The position numbers and the translations under genes were made by a program. The notes under the pieces were generated by a model. It searched no databases. It was not told where the DNA came from and saw only the letters and a list, made by a program, of their open reading frames with translations. From Jannaschia sp. W003 (GTDB taxonomy: Bacteria > Pseudomonadota > Alphaproteobacteria > Rhodobacterales > Rhodobacteraceae), in NCBI RefSeq assembly GCF_025144335.1, contig NZ_CP083539.1:559501-623500 (forward strand): a stretch of DNA of 64,000 nucleotides, read 5' to 3'. This document shows, piece by piece, positions 28,163 through 35,650 of the stretch (position 1 is its first letter; every line of letters starts with the position of its first letter).

Positions 28163-28878
28163 GGTTGCCAGCCTTCGAGGAACCCCGCGACGGCGTCGGC
28201 GAAGCCCCGGGGGTCGTCGCGCATCATCAGGTGGCCCGTGCCCTCGAGCACCTCGAGCCGGGCGTCCGCGAGGCGCGCCAGCATGCGGCGGTTCGCGGGC
28301 GCGGTGGCGGGGTTGCCGCCGGCGCGCAGCAGCAGCGTGGGCGCCGCGATGCGGTCCAGGAAAGGCCGCCCGTCGAAGTGCTGCACGGCGGCCATCATCC
28401 GGTGCAGCGGCAGCGCGGGCCGCTCCTGCATCGAGGCGCGCAGGGTGCCGTCGAACCCCTCGCGGCCCAGCTCCGCCCGGTCGGCCACCGCCTCGGACGC
28501 CCGCGCATGGCCCATGATCCGGGCCGCCTGGCGCAGCGTCACGACGCGCCCCCAATCGCGCCAGGTCATGGCGGGCACGTCGAACGTGTCGGCCAGCACC
28601 AGCCGCTCCGGGCGGTGCGGCGCCTCGGCGGCCGCGACCATGGCCACCATGCCGCCGAGCGAGTGGCCCACGAGCGCGTAGGCCCCCGGCACCTCGCGGG
28701 CGATCCAGTCCATCACCGGCGCGGCGATCGCCTCCACCCGGTCGCGCGCGGGCGCGGGGCGGTCGCCGTGGCCCGGCAGGGTCGGCGTGCGGACCGCGAA
28801 GCCCGCGAGGTGCGGAGCGACCGCCTCCCAGCAGCGCGCGTCGGTGCCGCCGCCGTGCAGGAGCACCAGCGTGCGCAT
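28159..28878 (-). CDS. Alpha/beta-fold hydrolase
   Basis: A 239-residue alpha/beta hydrolase. The oxyanion region is LLHGGGTDARCWEAV, the nucleophile elbow VGHSLGGMVAM (Ser), and the catalytic His is in LEGTGHLMMRDDP, with an Asp expected in between. The group contains esterases, lipases, haloperoxidases and C-C hydrolases; the sequence does not fix a substrate. There is no signal peptide. The ATG at 28878 shares its base with the stop of the upstream NYN-domain gene, so the two are coupled; it converges on the DUF7002-like gene with a 4 bp overlap. Confidence 0.85.
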   Translation of the reverse strand: MRTLVLLHGGGTDARCWEAVAPHLAGFAVRTPTLPGHGDRPAPARDRVEAIAAPVMDWIAREVPGAYALVGHSLGGMVAMVAAAEAPHRPERLVLADTFDVPAMTWRDWGRVVTLRQAARIMGHARASEAVADRAELGREGFDGTLRASMQERPALPLHRMMAAVQHFDGRPFLDRIAAPTLLLRAGGNPATAPANRRMLARLADARLEVLEGTGHLMMRDDPRGFADAVAGFLEGWQP

Positions 28879-29585
28879 CAGTCGCGCCGGCGGACCATGA
28901 GCTGCGTGCCCTCCATCCGCGTCTCGAGCCGCTTGATGTCGCCGATCAGGTCGCCGAGCTTGCGCTTGCCGTAGGTGCGGGTGTCGAAGTCGGGCGCCTC
29001 GGCCACGATCTGGCTGCCCAGCGCGCCCAGCGCGTACCAGTCGTCGTCCTGCCCCATGCGCTCCATGGCGCGCAGGATGATCGGCAGGGCGTCCTGGGAC
29101 TTGAGCTTGGCGGGCTTGCGGGCCTCGGGCACGTCCTCGTCGTCCTCGGCGATGTTCTCGATCATTATGAAGCGGTTGCACACGTTGCGCAGCGCCTCGG
29201 GCGCCTTGCCCTCGCCGATGCCGATCACGTCGAGCCCGTTCTCGCGGATGCGGGAGGCGAGCCGCGTGAAGTCGCTGTCCGACGAGACCAGCACGAAGCC
29301 GTCGAAGCGGCCCGTGTGGAGGATGTCCATGGCGTCGATCACCAGCCCGATGTCGGAGGCGTTCTTGCCCTTGGTGTTCGCGGTCTCCTGGTGGGCCACC
29401 AGCCCCAGGTCACGCACCTTGCCCGCCCAGGGCTTGAGCCGATCCGACGACCAGTCGCCGTAGACCCGCCGCAGGCCCGGCTCGCCGAGGCCGGTGATCT
29501 CCTTGAGGATCGCCTCCGCGTACTTGGCGGGGATGTTGTCGGCGTCGATCAGGACGGCGAGGAGGGGGCGGTCGCGTTGTGGCAT
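28878..29585 (-). CDS. NYN-domain (LabA/PIN-like) protein with OST-HTH/LOTUS domain
   Basis: A 235-residue protein. Residues about 8-145 form an NYN ribonuclease-like domain with the acidic metal-binding positions in VLIDADNIPAKY, KGKNASDIGLVIDAMDI and LVSSDSDFTRLASRIRE. Residues about 160-235 (LPIILRAMERM ... FDTRTYGKRKLGDLI) match an OST-HTH/LOTUS RNA-binding domain. Family knowledge suggests RNA binding or cleavage in the cytoplasm; no bacterial target is established. It overlaps the hydrolase gene by 1 bp. Element copy C lies between it and the formaldehyde dehydrogenase gene. Confidence 0.85.
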   Translation of the reverse strand: MPQRDRPLLAVLIDADNIPAKYAEAILKEITGLGEPGLRRVYGDWSSDRLKPWAGKVRDLGLVAHQETANTKGKNASDIGLVIDAMDILHTGRFDGFVLVSSDSDFTRLASRIRENGLDVIGIGEGKAPEALRNVCNRFIMIENIAEDDEDVPEARKPAKLKSQDALPIILRAMERMGQDDDWYALGALGSQIVAEAPDFDTRTYGKRKLGDLIGDIKRLETRMEGTQLMVRRRD

Positions 29586-29606
29586 GGGTGTCCTTGAGTG
29601 GAGAGG

Positions 29607-29657
29607 CCGGGGGCGGCGCGCCCCCGGACCCCCGTGAGGTATTTCTGGCAGGATGAG
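29607..29657 (+). repeat. Composite intergenic element, copy C
   Basis: Perfect 9 bp stem CCGGGGGCG (29607-29615), loop GCG, CGCCCCCGG (29619-29627), then CCCCGTGAGGTATTTCT followed by GGCAGGATGAG to 29657. Unlike copies A and B it is antisense to both neighbours (adh and the NYN gene run leftward), which argues that the element is a dispersed repeat rather than only a gene-linked terminator. Confidence 0.7.
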
Positions 29658-29678
29658 AACCCCTCGGGGACCGGGCGT

Positions 29679-30791
29679 TCAGTAGAGCACGACGCTGCGG
29701 ATGCTCTCGCCGCGGTGCATGAGGTCGAAGCCCTCGTTGATGTCCTCGAGCGGCATGGTGTGGGTGATCATGGGGTCGATCTCGATCTTGCCCTCCATGT
29801 ACCAGTCCACGATGCGCGGCACGTCCGTGCGGCCCCGCGCCCCGCCGAACGCGGTGCCGCGCCAGACGCGGCCCGTGACGAGCTGGAAGGGGCGCGTGGC
29901 GATCTCGGCGCCCGCGGGGGCGACGCCGATGATGACGCTCTCGCCCCAGCCCTTGTGAGCCGATTCCAGCGCGGTGCGCATCACCTGGACGTTGCCGGTG
30001 GCGTCGAAGGTGTAGTCGGCCCCGCCCCTCGTGAGCGCGACCAGGTGCGCGACGAGGTCGCCGTCGACCTCCGAGGGGTTCACGAAGTCGGTCATGCCGA
30101 ACCGCTCGGCCATGGGGCGCTTGTCGGCGTTCAGGTCCACGCCAACGATCTGGTCGGCGCCCGCCAGCCGCAGCCCCTGGATCACGTTGAGGCCGATGCC
30201 GCCCAGCCCGAACACGATGGCACGACTACCGATCTCGACCTTGGCGGTGTTGACGACCGCCCCGATGCCCGTGGTGACGCCGCAGCCGATGTAGCAGATC
30301 TTGTCGAAGGGTGCGTCCTCGCGGACCTTGGCCAGCGCGATCTCGGGCAGCACCGTGTGGTTCGAGAAGGTCGAGCAGCCCATGTAGTGGAGGATCGGCG
30401 TGCCGTCGGTCATGCGGAAGCGGCTGGTGCCATCCGGCATCACGCCCGCCCCTTGGGTCGAGCGGATCGCCTGGCAGAGGTTGGTCTTGGGGTTCAGGCA
30501 GTATTCGCACTCGCGGCACTCGGGGGTGTAGAGCGGGATCACGTGATCGCCGGGCTTCAATCCGCGCACGCCCTCGCCCACCTCCACCACCACGCCCGCG
30601 CCCTCGTGGCCGAGGATCGCCGGGAACTGCCCCTCGGGGTCGGCGCCGGAGCGGGTGAACTCGTCCGTGTGGCAGATGCCGGTGGCGCGCATCTCCACCA
30701 GGACCTCGCCCGCCTTCGGGCCGTCCAGCTCCACGTCCATGATCTCGAGCGGCTTGCCGGCCTCGAGGGCCACGGCGGCTTTGGTTCGCAT
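29679..30791 (-). CDS. S-(hydroxymethyl)glutathione dehydrogenase / class III alcohol dehydrogenase
   Basis: A 370-residue zinc alcohol dehydrogenase of class III, oxidising S-hydroxymethylglutathione (formaldehyde plus glutathione) with NAD+. Catalytic zinc ligands are in ATGICHTDEFT, GHEGAGVV and YIGCGVTTGIGAV; the structural zinc cysteines are in CRECEYCLNPKTNLC. The Rossmann loop is VFGLGGIGLNVIQG. The class III specific phrase CSTFSNHTVLPEIALAKV is present. The start ATG 30791 has a GGGAGA ribosome binding site. No S-formylglutathione hydrolase gene is next to it, though the alpha/beta hydrolase two genes downstream could be considered for that role. Confidence 0.95.
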   Translation of the reverse strand: MRTKAAVALEAGKPLEIMDVELDGPKAGEVLVEMRATGICHTDEFTRSGADPEGQFPAILGHEGAGVVVEVGEGVRGLKPGDHVIPLYTPECRECEYCLNPKTNLCQAIRSTQGAGVMPDGTSRFRMTDGTPILHYMGCSTFSNHTVLPEIALAKVREDAPFDKICYIGCGVTTGIGAVVNTAKVEIGSRAIVFGLGGIGLNVIQGLRLAGADQIVGVDLNADKRPMAERFGMTDFVNPSEVDGDLVAHLVALTRGGADYTFDATGNVQVMRTALESAHKGWGESVIIGVAPAGAEIATRPFQLVTGRVWRGTAFGGARGRTDVPRIVDWYMEGKIEIDPMITHTMPLEDINEGFDLMHRGESIRSVVLY

Positions 30792-30862
30792 CGGTGTCTC
30801 CCTTGCGTGCGCTTGCGAGGGTGCGGGGGGCACGGCATGAATGCAAGCGAGGAGACCCGCCC

Positions 30863-31126
30863 ATGACACGCCCCTTCGCCGCCGCTCTCTTGCTCGCCCT
30901 CGCCGCCTGCGCGGGGGCCCCGCCCGAGCCGACCGCGGCCGACCCCTGCGGCGCCACGGGCTACGCCGGGCTGGTGGGCCGCAACATCGCCGCCGTCACG
31001 CTGCCGGCGGACCTGAACGCGCGGATCATCCGCCCCGACACGGCCGTGACGATGGACTTCCGGCCCGACCGCCTGAACGTCGACGTGCAGTCCGACGGCA
31101 CCATCACGGGGCTTCGCTGCGGCTGA
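30863..31126 (+). CDS. I78-family peptidase inhibitor, lipoprotein
   Basis: An 87-residue protein. MTRPFAAALLLALAACAGAP is a lipoprotein signal with lipobox LAAC, so the mature protein is lipid-anchored at Cys 15 or so. The mature part shows the I78 pattern: DPCGATGYAGLVGRN, then IIRPDTAVTMDFRPDRLNV and the C-terminal ITGLRCG, with a likely disulphide between the two cysteines. I78 members inhibit serine proteases. A GGAGA ribosome binding site lies 5-10 bp upstream. It is divergent from the formaldehyde dehydrogenase gene and stands as a single gene. Confidence 0.82.
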   Translation: MTRPFAAALLLALAACAGAPPEPTAADPCGATGYAGLVGRNIAAVTLPADLNARIIRPDTAVTMDFRPDRLNVDVQSDGTITGLRCG

Positions 31127-31130
31127 CGGC

Positions 31131-32630
31131 TCAGGCCGGGACCGGCCCGCCCGCCTTGCGCATCGCGAGGTGCAGCGCGGCGAGGTCCGCGTCGCGCCCC
31201 GCGCCCAGCGCCGCCACGACCCGCCCGTCCCTGACGTAGCGCGCGAGGAAGGGGCCCGAGGGCTCGCCGTCGATGGCGATCTCGTCCCAGTCCTCGGCAT
31301 GGCCGACGTAGCGGTACTGGCGGGCGAGGGCGGTCCAGAAGAACGGGATGTCGGTGCCCGGCGCGTCCCGCCCCAGCATCGCCAGCGCCGCGCGGCGCCC
31401 GTGCTGGGCGGCCACGCGCCAGTGCTCGATCCGCGCCGCGCCGAAGGGGGTGGGCGCGCGGGCGCAGTCGCCGGCCACGAACACGCCCGCGAGGCCCGGC
31501 ACCGCGAGGTCGGAGCCCACGTCCACGCCGCCGCCCTCGCCCGCGGGCAGGCCCTCGATCCCGGCGGTTCGCGGCTGCACGCCGACGGCGACCAGCACGA
31601 GGTCCGCCTCCATGCGGGTGCCGTCCTTCCACTCGACGGCGCTCACCCGCCCCTCGCCGTGGAACCGGGCGGCCTCGGCCTCGGGCATGTGGCGCACGCC
31701 CGCCGCGGCGTGCTCTGCCAGGATCGCGCGCGCCACGACCTCGCCCACGATCTTCGCCAGCGGCAGGGCCTCACGGGTGGCGAGCGTGACGTCCAGCCCG
31801 CGCTTGTGGAGGCTGAGGGCCGCCTCCATTCCGATGAACCCGCCGCCGATCACGATCGCCTGCCGCGCTCCTGTCGCGGAGGCCACGATGGCCTCGGCGT
31901 GGGCCGCGTCGCGCAGCACGTGGACGCCGCCCAGCCCCTCGCCCTCCACGCCGAGGTGCCGCGGCTCGCCGCCGGGCGCGACGAGGAGGGCGTCGAAGGC
32001 CAGCGCGGCTCCGGAGGCGAGGCGCACGCGCCCCGGCTCGACGGCGGCCACCCGGTCGTCGTGCCGCGTGATGCCGCGCGCGCCGAAGCTCGGGTCGAGG
32101 GCCAGCGCCTCCAGCGGCTTGGCGCCGGCTAGCACGGCCTTCGACAGCATGGTCCGATCGAGCGGCTCTTCGGGCGAGACCACGTCGACCGCGCCGTCGA
32201 AGCCGGCCTCGCGCAGGGCGTGGGCGGCGGCGTGGGCGGCGGCGCCGGCACCCGCGATCACCATGCGGCGCCCGTCGGTGCCGGTAGCATCGGCGGCCTC
32301 GGGCAGCACGTGGGCGGGGGCGCCCTCGGGCACGTCGACGACCACGCGGCCCTCGCGGATCGCGACCGCGAACCGCGCGAGGTCGCCGTGGCCCGGCGGC
32401 TCGGCCTGCGCCCCCGTGGCGGCGTCGAAGCAGGCGTGGTGGAAGGCGCAGATGACCACGCCGTCCCGCAGCACGCCCTTCGACAGCGGCAGGCCGAGGT
32501 GCGGGCAGGCGTGGGTGAAGGCGCGCACCGCGTCGCCCTCGCGCACCAGGAGGACCGCGCGGTCCCCGGCCTCGGCCTTCGACAGGCCCTGGGGGACCTC
32601 CTCCAGGGCGGCGACGTCGTGTTCGGGCAT
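31131..32630 (-). CDS. Rieske-FAD/NAD(P)-dependent oxidoreductase (AIFM3/ferredoxin-reductase type)
   Basis: A 499-residue fusion. Residues about 1-105 are a Rieske domain with ligands in ACPHLG and CAFHHACF (C-x-H ... C-x2-H). The rest is a two-dinucleotide-fold flavoprotein: MVIAGAGAAAHAAA (FAD), AIVIGGGFIGMEAALSL (NAD(P)H), and GVFVAGDCARAP (second FAD contact). This architecture is seen in AIFM3-like proteins and in reductase components such as rubredoxin/ferredoxin reductases. It would pass electrons from NAD(P)H through FAD to a 2Fe-2S cluster, but its partner is unknown. It is divergent from rimP, with 162 bp between starts, and its stop is only 5 bp from the convergent I78 gene's stop. 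Confidence 0.87.
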   Translation of the reverse strand: MPEHDVAALEEVPQGLSKAEAGDRAVLLVREGDAVRAFTHACPHLGLPLSKGVLRDGVVICAFHHACFDAATGAQAEPPGHGDLARFAVAIREGRVVVDVPEGAPAHVLPEAADATGTDGRRMVIAGAGAAAHAAAHALREAGFDGAVDVVSPEEPLDRTMLSKAVLAGAKPLEALALDPSFGARGITRHDDRVAAVEPGRVRLASGAALAFDALLVAPGGEPRHLGVEGEGLGGVHVLRDAAHAEAIVASATGARQAIVIGGGFIGMEAALSLHKRGLDVTLATREALPLAKIVGEVVARAILAEHAAAGVRHMPEAEAARFHGEGRVSAVEWKDGTRMEADLVLVAVGVQPRTAGIEGLPAGEGGGVDVGSDLAVPGLAGVFVAGDCARAPTPFGAARIEHWRVAAQHGRRAALAMLGRDAPGTDIPFFWTALARQYRYVGHAEDWDEIAIDGEPSGPFLARYVRDGRVVAALGAGRDADLAALHLAMRKAGGPVPA

Positions 32631-32681
32631 GGCGCGTCCTCCTCGGCGGGGTGATGGAGTCCGAGATGGCCCGCGCGCCCC

Positions 32682-32710
32682 TTGCGTCCACCCCGGCGAT
32701 CCCCTACATG
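32682..32710 (+). promoter_or_regulatory. Candidate promoter of the rimP-nusA-ylxR-infB operon
   Basis: TTGCGT (32682-32687), 17 bp, TACATG (32705-32710), a plausible housekeeping sigma promoter. Transcription would start near 32717, giving a leader of about 75 bases that contains the hairpin at 32752-32771. Confidence 0.45.
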
Positions 32711-32751
32711 CGCCCTACCAGCGGCGCCCTCGGGCACCACCGAACACTCTG

Positions 32752-32771
32752 AGCGGGCCGCATGGCCCGCT
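32752..32771 (+). promoter_or_regulatory. Leader hairpin upstream of rimP (possible attenuator)
   Basis: AGCGGGCC (32752-32759), loop GCAT, GGCCCGCT (32764-32771): a perfect 8 bp stem followed by TTCGTCGTTTCC. It lies 21 bp before the rimP start, in the mRNA leader, with no gene upstream on this strand to terminate. Because the operon encodes NusA itself, an attenuation role is reasonable but unproven. Confidence 0.5.
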
Positions 32772-32792
32772 TCGTCGTTTCCGGGGGACCCC

Positions 32793-33374
32793 ATGTCCGA
32801 CCTCATCGCCAAGACCGCGCTCGACCGGCGCCTGGCCGCCATCGTGCAGCCGGCGATCGAGGGCATGGGCTACGAGCTGGTGCGCCTGCGCCTGCAGGGC
32901 GGCAAGACCGCGACGTTGCAGATCATGGCCGACAAGCCCGACGGCGGCATCGAGGTCGACGACTGTGCGCGCATCTCCACGGAGCTGTCCGCGGTGCTCG
33001 ACGTCGAGGACCCGATCGACGGTGAGTACGTGCTCGAGGTGTCGAGCCCCGGCATCGACCGCCCCCTGACCCGGCTCAAGGACTTCGACGCCTGGGCCGG
33101 CCACGAGGCCAAGCTGGAGACCGCCGAGCCCATCGACGGGCAGAAGCGCTTCAAGGGCGAGATCGCGGGCACCGAGGGCGACGAGGTTCTGGTGGAGATC
33201 GACCGCGAGGGCGGCGCTGTGACGATCGGCCTGACCTTCGACCTCTTGGCCGACGCCAAGCTGGTGCTGACCGACGAGCTGGTGCGTGAGACGCTGCGCC
33301 AGAGGAAGGACGCGGGCCAGATCGACCAGGCCCAGTTCGACGAGATTCAAACGATGGACGGCGAGGAAGACTGA
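32793..33374 (+). CDS. rimP: Ribosome maturation factor RimP
   Basis: A 193-residue RimP, needed for maturation of the 30S subunit. Family signatures: [38 protein letters not shown] and the very conserved [14 protein letters not shown]. The N-terminal KH-like half and the C-terminal Sm-like half are both present. GGGGGACC precedes the ATG as a ribosome binding site. It is the first gene of the classic rimP-nusA-ylxR-infB operon; its TGA overlaps the nusA ATG by one base. Confidence 0.96.
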   Translation: MSDLIAKTALDRRLAAIVQPAIEGMGYELVRLRLQGGKTATLQIMADKPDGGIEVDDCARISTELSAVLDVEDPIDGEYVLEVSSPGIDRPLTRLKDFDAWAGHEAKLETAEPIDGQKRFKGEIAGTEGDEVLVEIDREGGAVTIGLTFDLLADAKLVLTDELVRETLRQRKDAGQIDQAQFDEIQTMDGEED

Positions 33375-34999
33375 TGGCCATCACATCCGCAAACCAGCTC
33401 GAGCTCCTGCAGACCGCCGAGGCCGTCGCGCGCGAGAAGATGATCGATCCGGCCCTCGTGATCGAGGCCATGGAGGAGTCGCTCGCCCGCGCCGCCAAGT
33501 CCCGCTACGGCGCCGACATGGACATCCGCGTCGCGATCGACCGCAAGACGGGGCGCGCCACCTTCACCCGCGTCCGCACCGTGGTCGAGGACGAGGAGCT
33601 GGAGAACGAGAAGGCCGAGATGACGGTCGAGACCGCCCGGCAGTACATGGCCGATCCCGCGGTCGGCGACACGCTGGTCGAGGAGGTGCCCCCCGTGGAC
33701 ATGGGCCGCATCGCCGCCCAGTCCGCCAAGCAGGTGATCCTCCAGAAGGTCCGCGAGGCCGAGCGCGAGCGCCAGTACGAGGAGTTCAAGGATCGCGCCG
33801 GCACGATCATCAACGGCCTCGTCAAGCGCGAGGAGTACGGCAACATCATCGTCGACATCGGCGCCGGCGAAGCCGTCCTGCGCCGCAACGAGAAGATCGG
33901 CCGCGAGAGCTACCGCCCCGGCGACCGCATCCGGGTCTACATCAAGGACGTGCGCCGCGAGCTGCGCGGCCCGCAGATCTTCCTCTCCCGCACCGCGCCG
34001 GAGTTCATGGAGGAGCTGTTCAAGATGGAGGTCCCCGAGATCTACGACGGCGTGATCGAGATCAAGGCCTGCGCCCGCGATCCGGGCAGCCGCGCCAAGA
34101 TCGCCGTGATCTCCTACGACAGCGGCATCGACCCCGTGGGCGCCTGCGTCGGCATGCGCGGCTCCCGCGTGCAGGCCGTCGTTAACGAGTTGCAGGGCGA
34201 GCGCATCGACATCATCCCGTGGAACGACGACGCGCCCACCTTCCTGGTGAACGCGCTGCAGCCCGCCGAGGTCTCGAAGGTGGTGCTCGACGACGAGAAC
34301 GACCGCATCGAGGTGGTCGTGCCCGACGAGCAGCTGTCCCTAGCCATCGGCCGCCGTGGCCAGAATGTGCGCCTGGCCTCGCAGCTGACCGGTCTCGACA
34401 TCGACATCCTCACCGAGGAGGAGGAGTCGAAGCGCCGGCAGGCCGAGTTCGAGGCCCGCACCAAGCTGTTCATGGACACGCTCGACCTCGACGAGTTCTT
34501 CGCCCAGCTGCTGGTCTCCGAGGGCTTCACCAACCTCGAGGAGGTGGCCTACGTCGAGTCGGACGAGCTTCTGGTGATCGACGGCGTCGACGAGGAGACC
34601 GCGGCCGAGCTGCAGGCCCGCGCCCGCGACCACATCGAGGAGCAGAACCGCAAGGCGCTGGAGAAGGCCCGCGAGCTGGGCCTCCAGGACGACCTCGCCG
34701 CCTTCGAGGGGCTCTCGCCCCAGATGCTGGAGGCGCTGGCCGCCGACGGCGTGAAGACGCTCGAGGACTTCGCCACCTGCGCCGACTGGGAGCTGGCCGG
34801 CGGCTGGACCGTAGAGAACGGCGAGCGCCACAAGGACGACGGCATCCTGGAGCCGTTCGACATGAAGCTGGAGGAGGCGCGCGAGCTGGTGATGACGGCG
34901 CGCGTGATGCTGGGCTGGGTCACCCCCGAGGAGGCCCTGGGACAGACCGACGACGGCGCCGAGGACGACGCCGCCGAACCCGAGGAGGCCGGGGCGTGA
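33374..34999 (+). CDS. nusA: Transcription termination/antitermination factor NusA
   Basis: A 541-residue NusA. Order: N-terminal RNA-polymerase-binding domain (1-130), S1 domain (about 135-200), two KH domains ([21 protein letters not shown] and [16 protein letters not shown]), then a longer acidic C-terminal part with helix-hairpin-helix repeats ([18 protein letters not shown]) and an alphaproteobacterial end [10 protein letters not shown]. It binds RNA polymerase and modulates pausing, termination and antitermination. It starts one base inside the rimP stop. The following ylxR frame continues directly past the nusA TGA. Confidence 0.97.
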   Translation: MAITSANQLELLQTAEAVAREKMIDPALVIEAMEESLARAAKSRYGADMDIRVAIDRKTGRATFTRVRTVVEDEELENEKAEMTVETARQYMADPAVGDTLVEEVPPVDMGRIAAQSAKQVILQKVREAERERQYEEFKDRAGTIINGLVKREEYGNIIVDIGAGEAVLRRNEKIGRESYRPGDRIRVYIKDVRRELRGPQIFLSRTAPEFMEELFKMEVPEIYDGVIEIKACARDPGSRAKIAVISYDSGIDPVGACVGMRGSRVQAVVNELQGERIDIIPWNDDAPTFLVNALQPAEVSKVVLDDENDRIEVVVPDEQLSLAIGRRGQNVRLASQLTGLDIDILTEEEESKRRQAEFEARTKLFMDTLDLDEFFAQLLVSEGFTNLEEVAYVESDELLVIDGVDEETAAELQARARDHIEEQNRKALEKARELGLQDDLAAFEGLSPQMLEALAADGVKTLEDFATCADWELAGGWTVENGERHKDDGILEPFDMKLEEARELVMTARVMLGWVTPEEALGQTDDGAEDDAAEPEEAGA

Positions 35000-35017
35000 T
35001 CGCCCCGGATCGTTTCC

Positions 35018-35650
35018 CTGACCCGCGGCGGCAGGACTTCCCCCTCTAGCGACCCCGAGCGGCGCTGCATCGTCACCGGCGAGACCGGCCCCAAGGCGGG
35101 GCTGATCCGCTTCGTGGTGGGTCCGGACGACACCGTCGTGCCGGATCTCGGCGCGAAGCTGCCGGGGCGCGGCATATGGGTCTCGGCGGGCCGGGCGGCC
35201 TTGGAAAAGGCCGTCGCGAAGCGCATGTTCTCGCGCGGGGCCAAGCGGCAGGTCACCGTCCCCGAGGGACTGGTGGACACCGTGGAGGCCGGGCTGCTGG
35301 CCCGCGTGCAGGGCTCGATCGCCCTGGCGCGCAAGGCCGGCGAGGCGATCTGCGGCTACGAGAAGGTCAAGACGGCCCTGGGCGGCTCGCGCATCGCCGC
35401 GCTGCTCCAGGCCACCGACGGGTCGGAGCGGGGCAAGGGCAAGCTGTGGACCCCGGAAGGGGCCCGCTGGATCGGCCATCTCAGCGCCGACGAGCTGGGC
35501 CAGGCCTTCGGCCGCGAGCGTGTGATCCACGCCGTGGTGGCGGCTGGCACCCTGGGACGAAGAGTAGTAGAGGACGCCGCGAAGCTGAAAGGCTTACGCG
35601 GCACTGACGGAGGCGATGGGGCCTCCGGGAAGGATATTGGGAACGCATGA
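35018..35650 (+). CDS. YlxR/DUF448 + L7Ae-like RNA-binding protein, probable CTG start
   Basis: About 210 residues. The YlxR domain begins [20 protein letters not shown] and continues [17 protein letters not shown]; a second, L7Ae-like part follows ([21 protein letters not shown]). Both are usual for the alphaproteobacterial protein between nusA and infB, a nucleic-acid-binding factor of unclear role. There is no ATG, GTG or TTG in frame before residue 33, and the first GTG (35114) would remove the conserved RRCIVTGE core. The codon before TRGGRTS is CTG at 35018; relatives as I recall them begin MTRGG, so CTG is the likely start. The only strong purine run (GAGGAGG, 34982-34988) is about 30 bases upstream. 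It overlaps infB by ATGA. Confidence 0.75.
   Translation: MTRGGRTSPSSDPERRCIVTGETGPKAGLIRFVVGPDDTVVPDLGAKLPGRGIWVSAGRAALEKAVAKRMFSRGAKRQVTVPEGLVDTVEAGLLARVQGSIALARKAGEAICGYEKVKTALGGSRIAALLQATDGSERGKGKLWTPEGARWIGHLSADELGQAFGRERVIHAVVAAGTLGRRVVEDAAKLKGLRGTDGGDGASGKDIGNA

Noticed and set aside
25056..34190. GTTAACG-type sequences (about 25060 and 34181) as CtrA sites
   Set aside because: Both are single half-sites inside coding sequence, far from the proposed origin and without the TTAA-N7-TTAA spacing.
34997..34999. TGA as selenocysteine or programmed read-through making a NusA-YlxR fusion as the main product
   Set aside because: No SECIS-like structure is evident, NusA ends at a typical position, and the CTG start explains the data more simply. 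Kept only as an alternative in the finding.
34996..35047. An 18-codon frame starting at GTG overlapping the nusA stop ([17 protein letters not shown])
   Set aside because: It is in a different frame from YlxR and ends at TAG; the YlxR domain does not continue it. It could be a reinitiation bridge but has no independent support.
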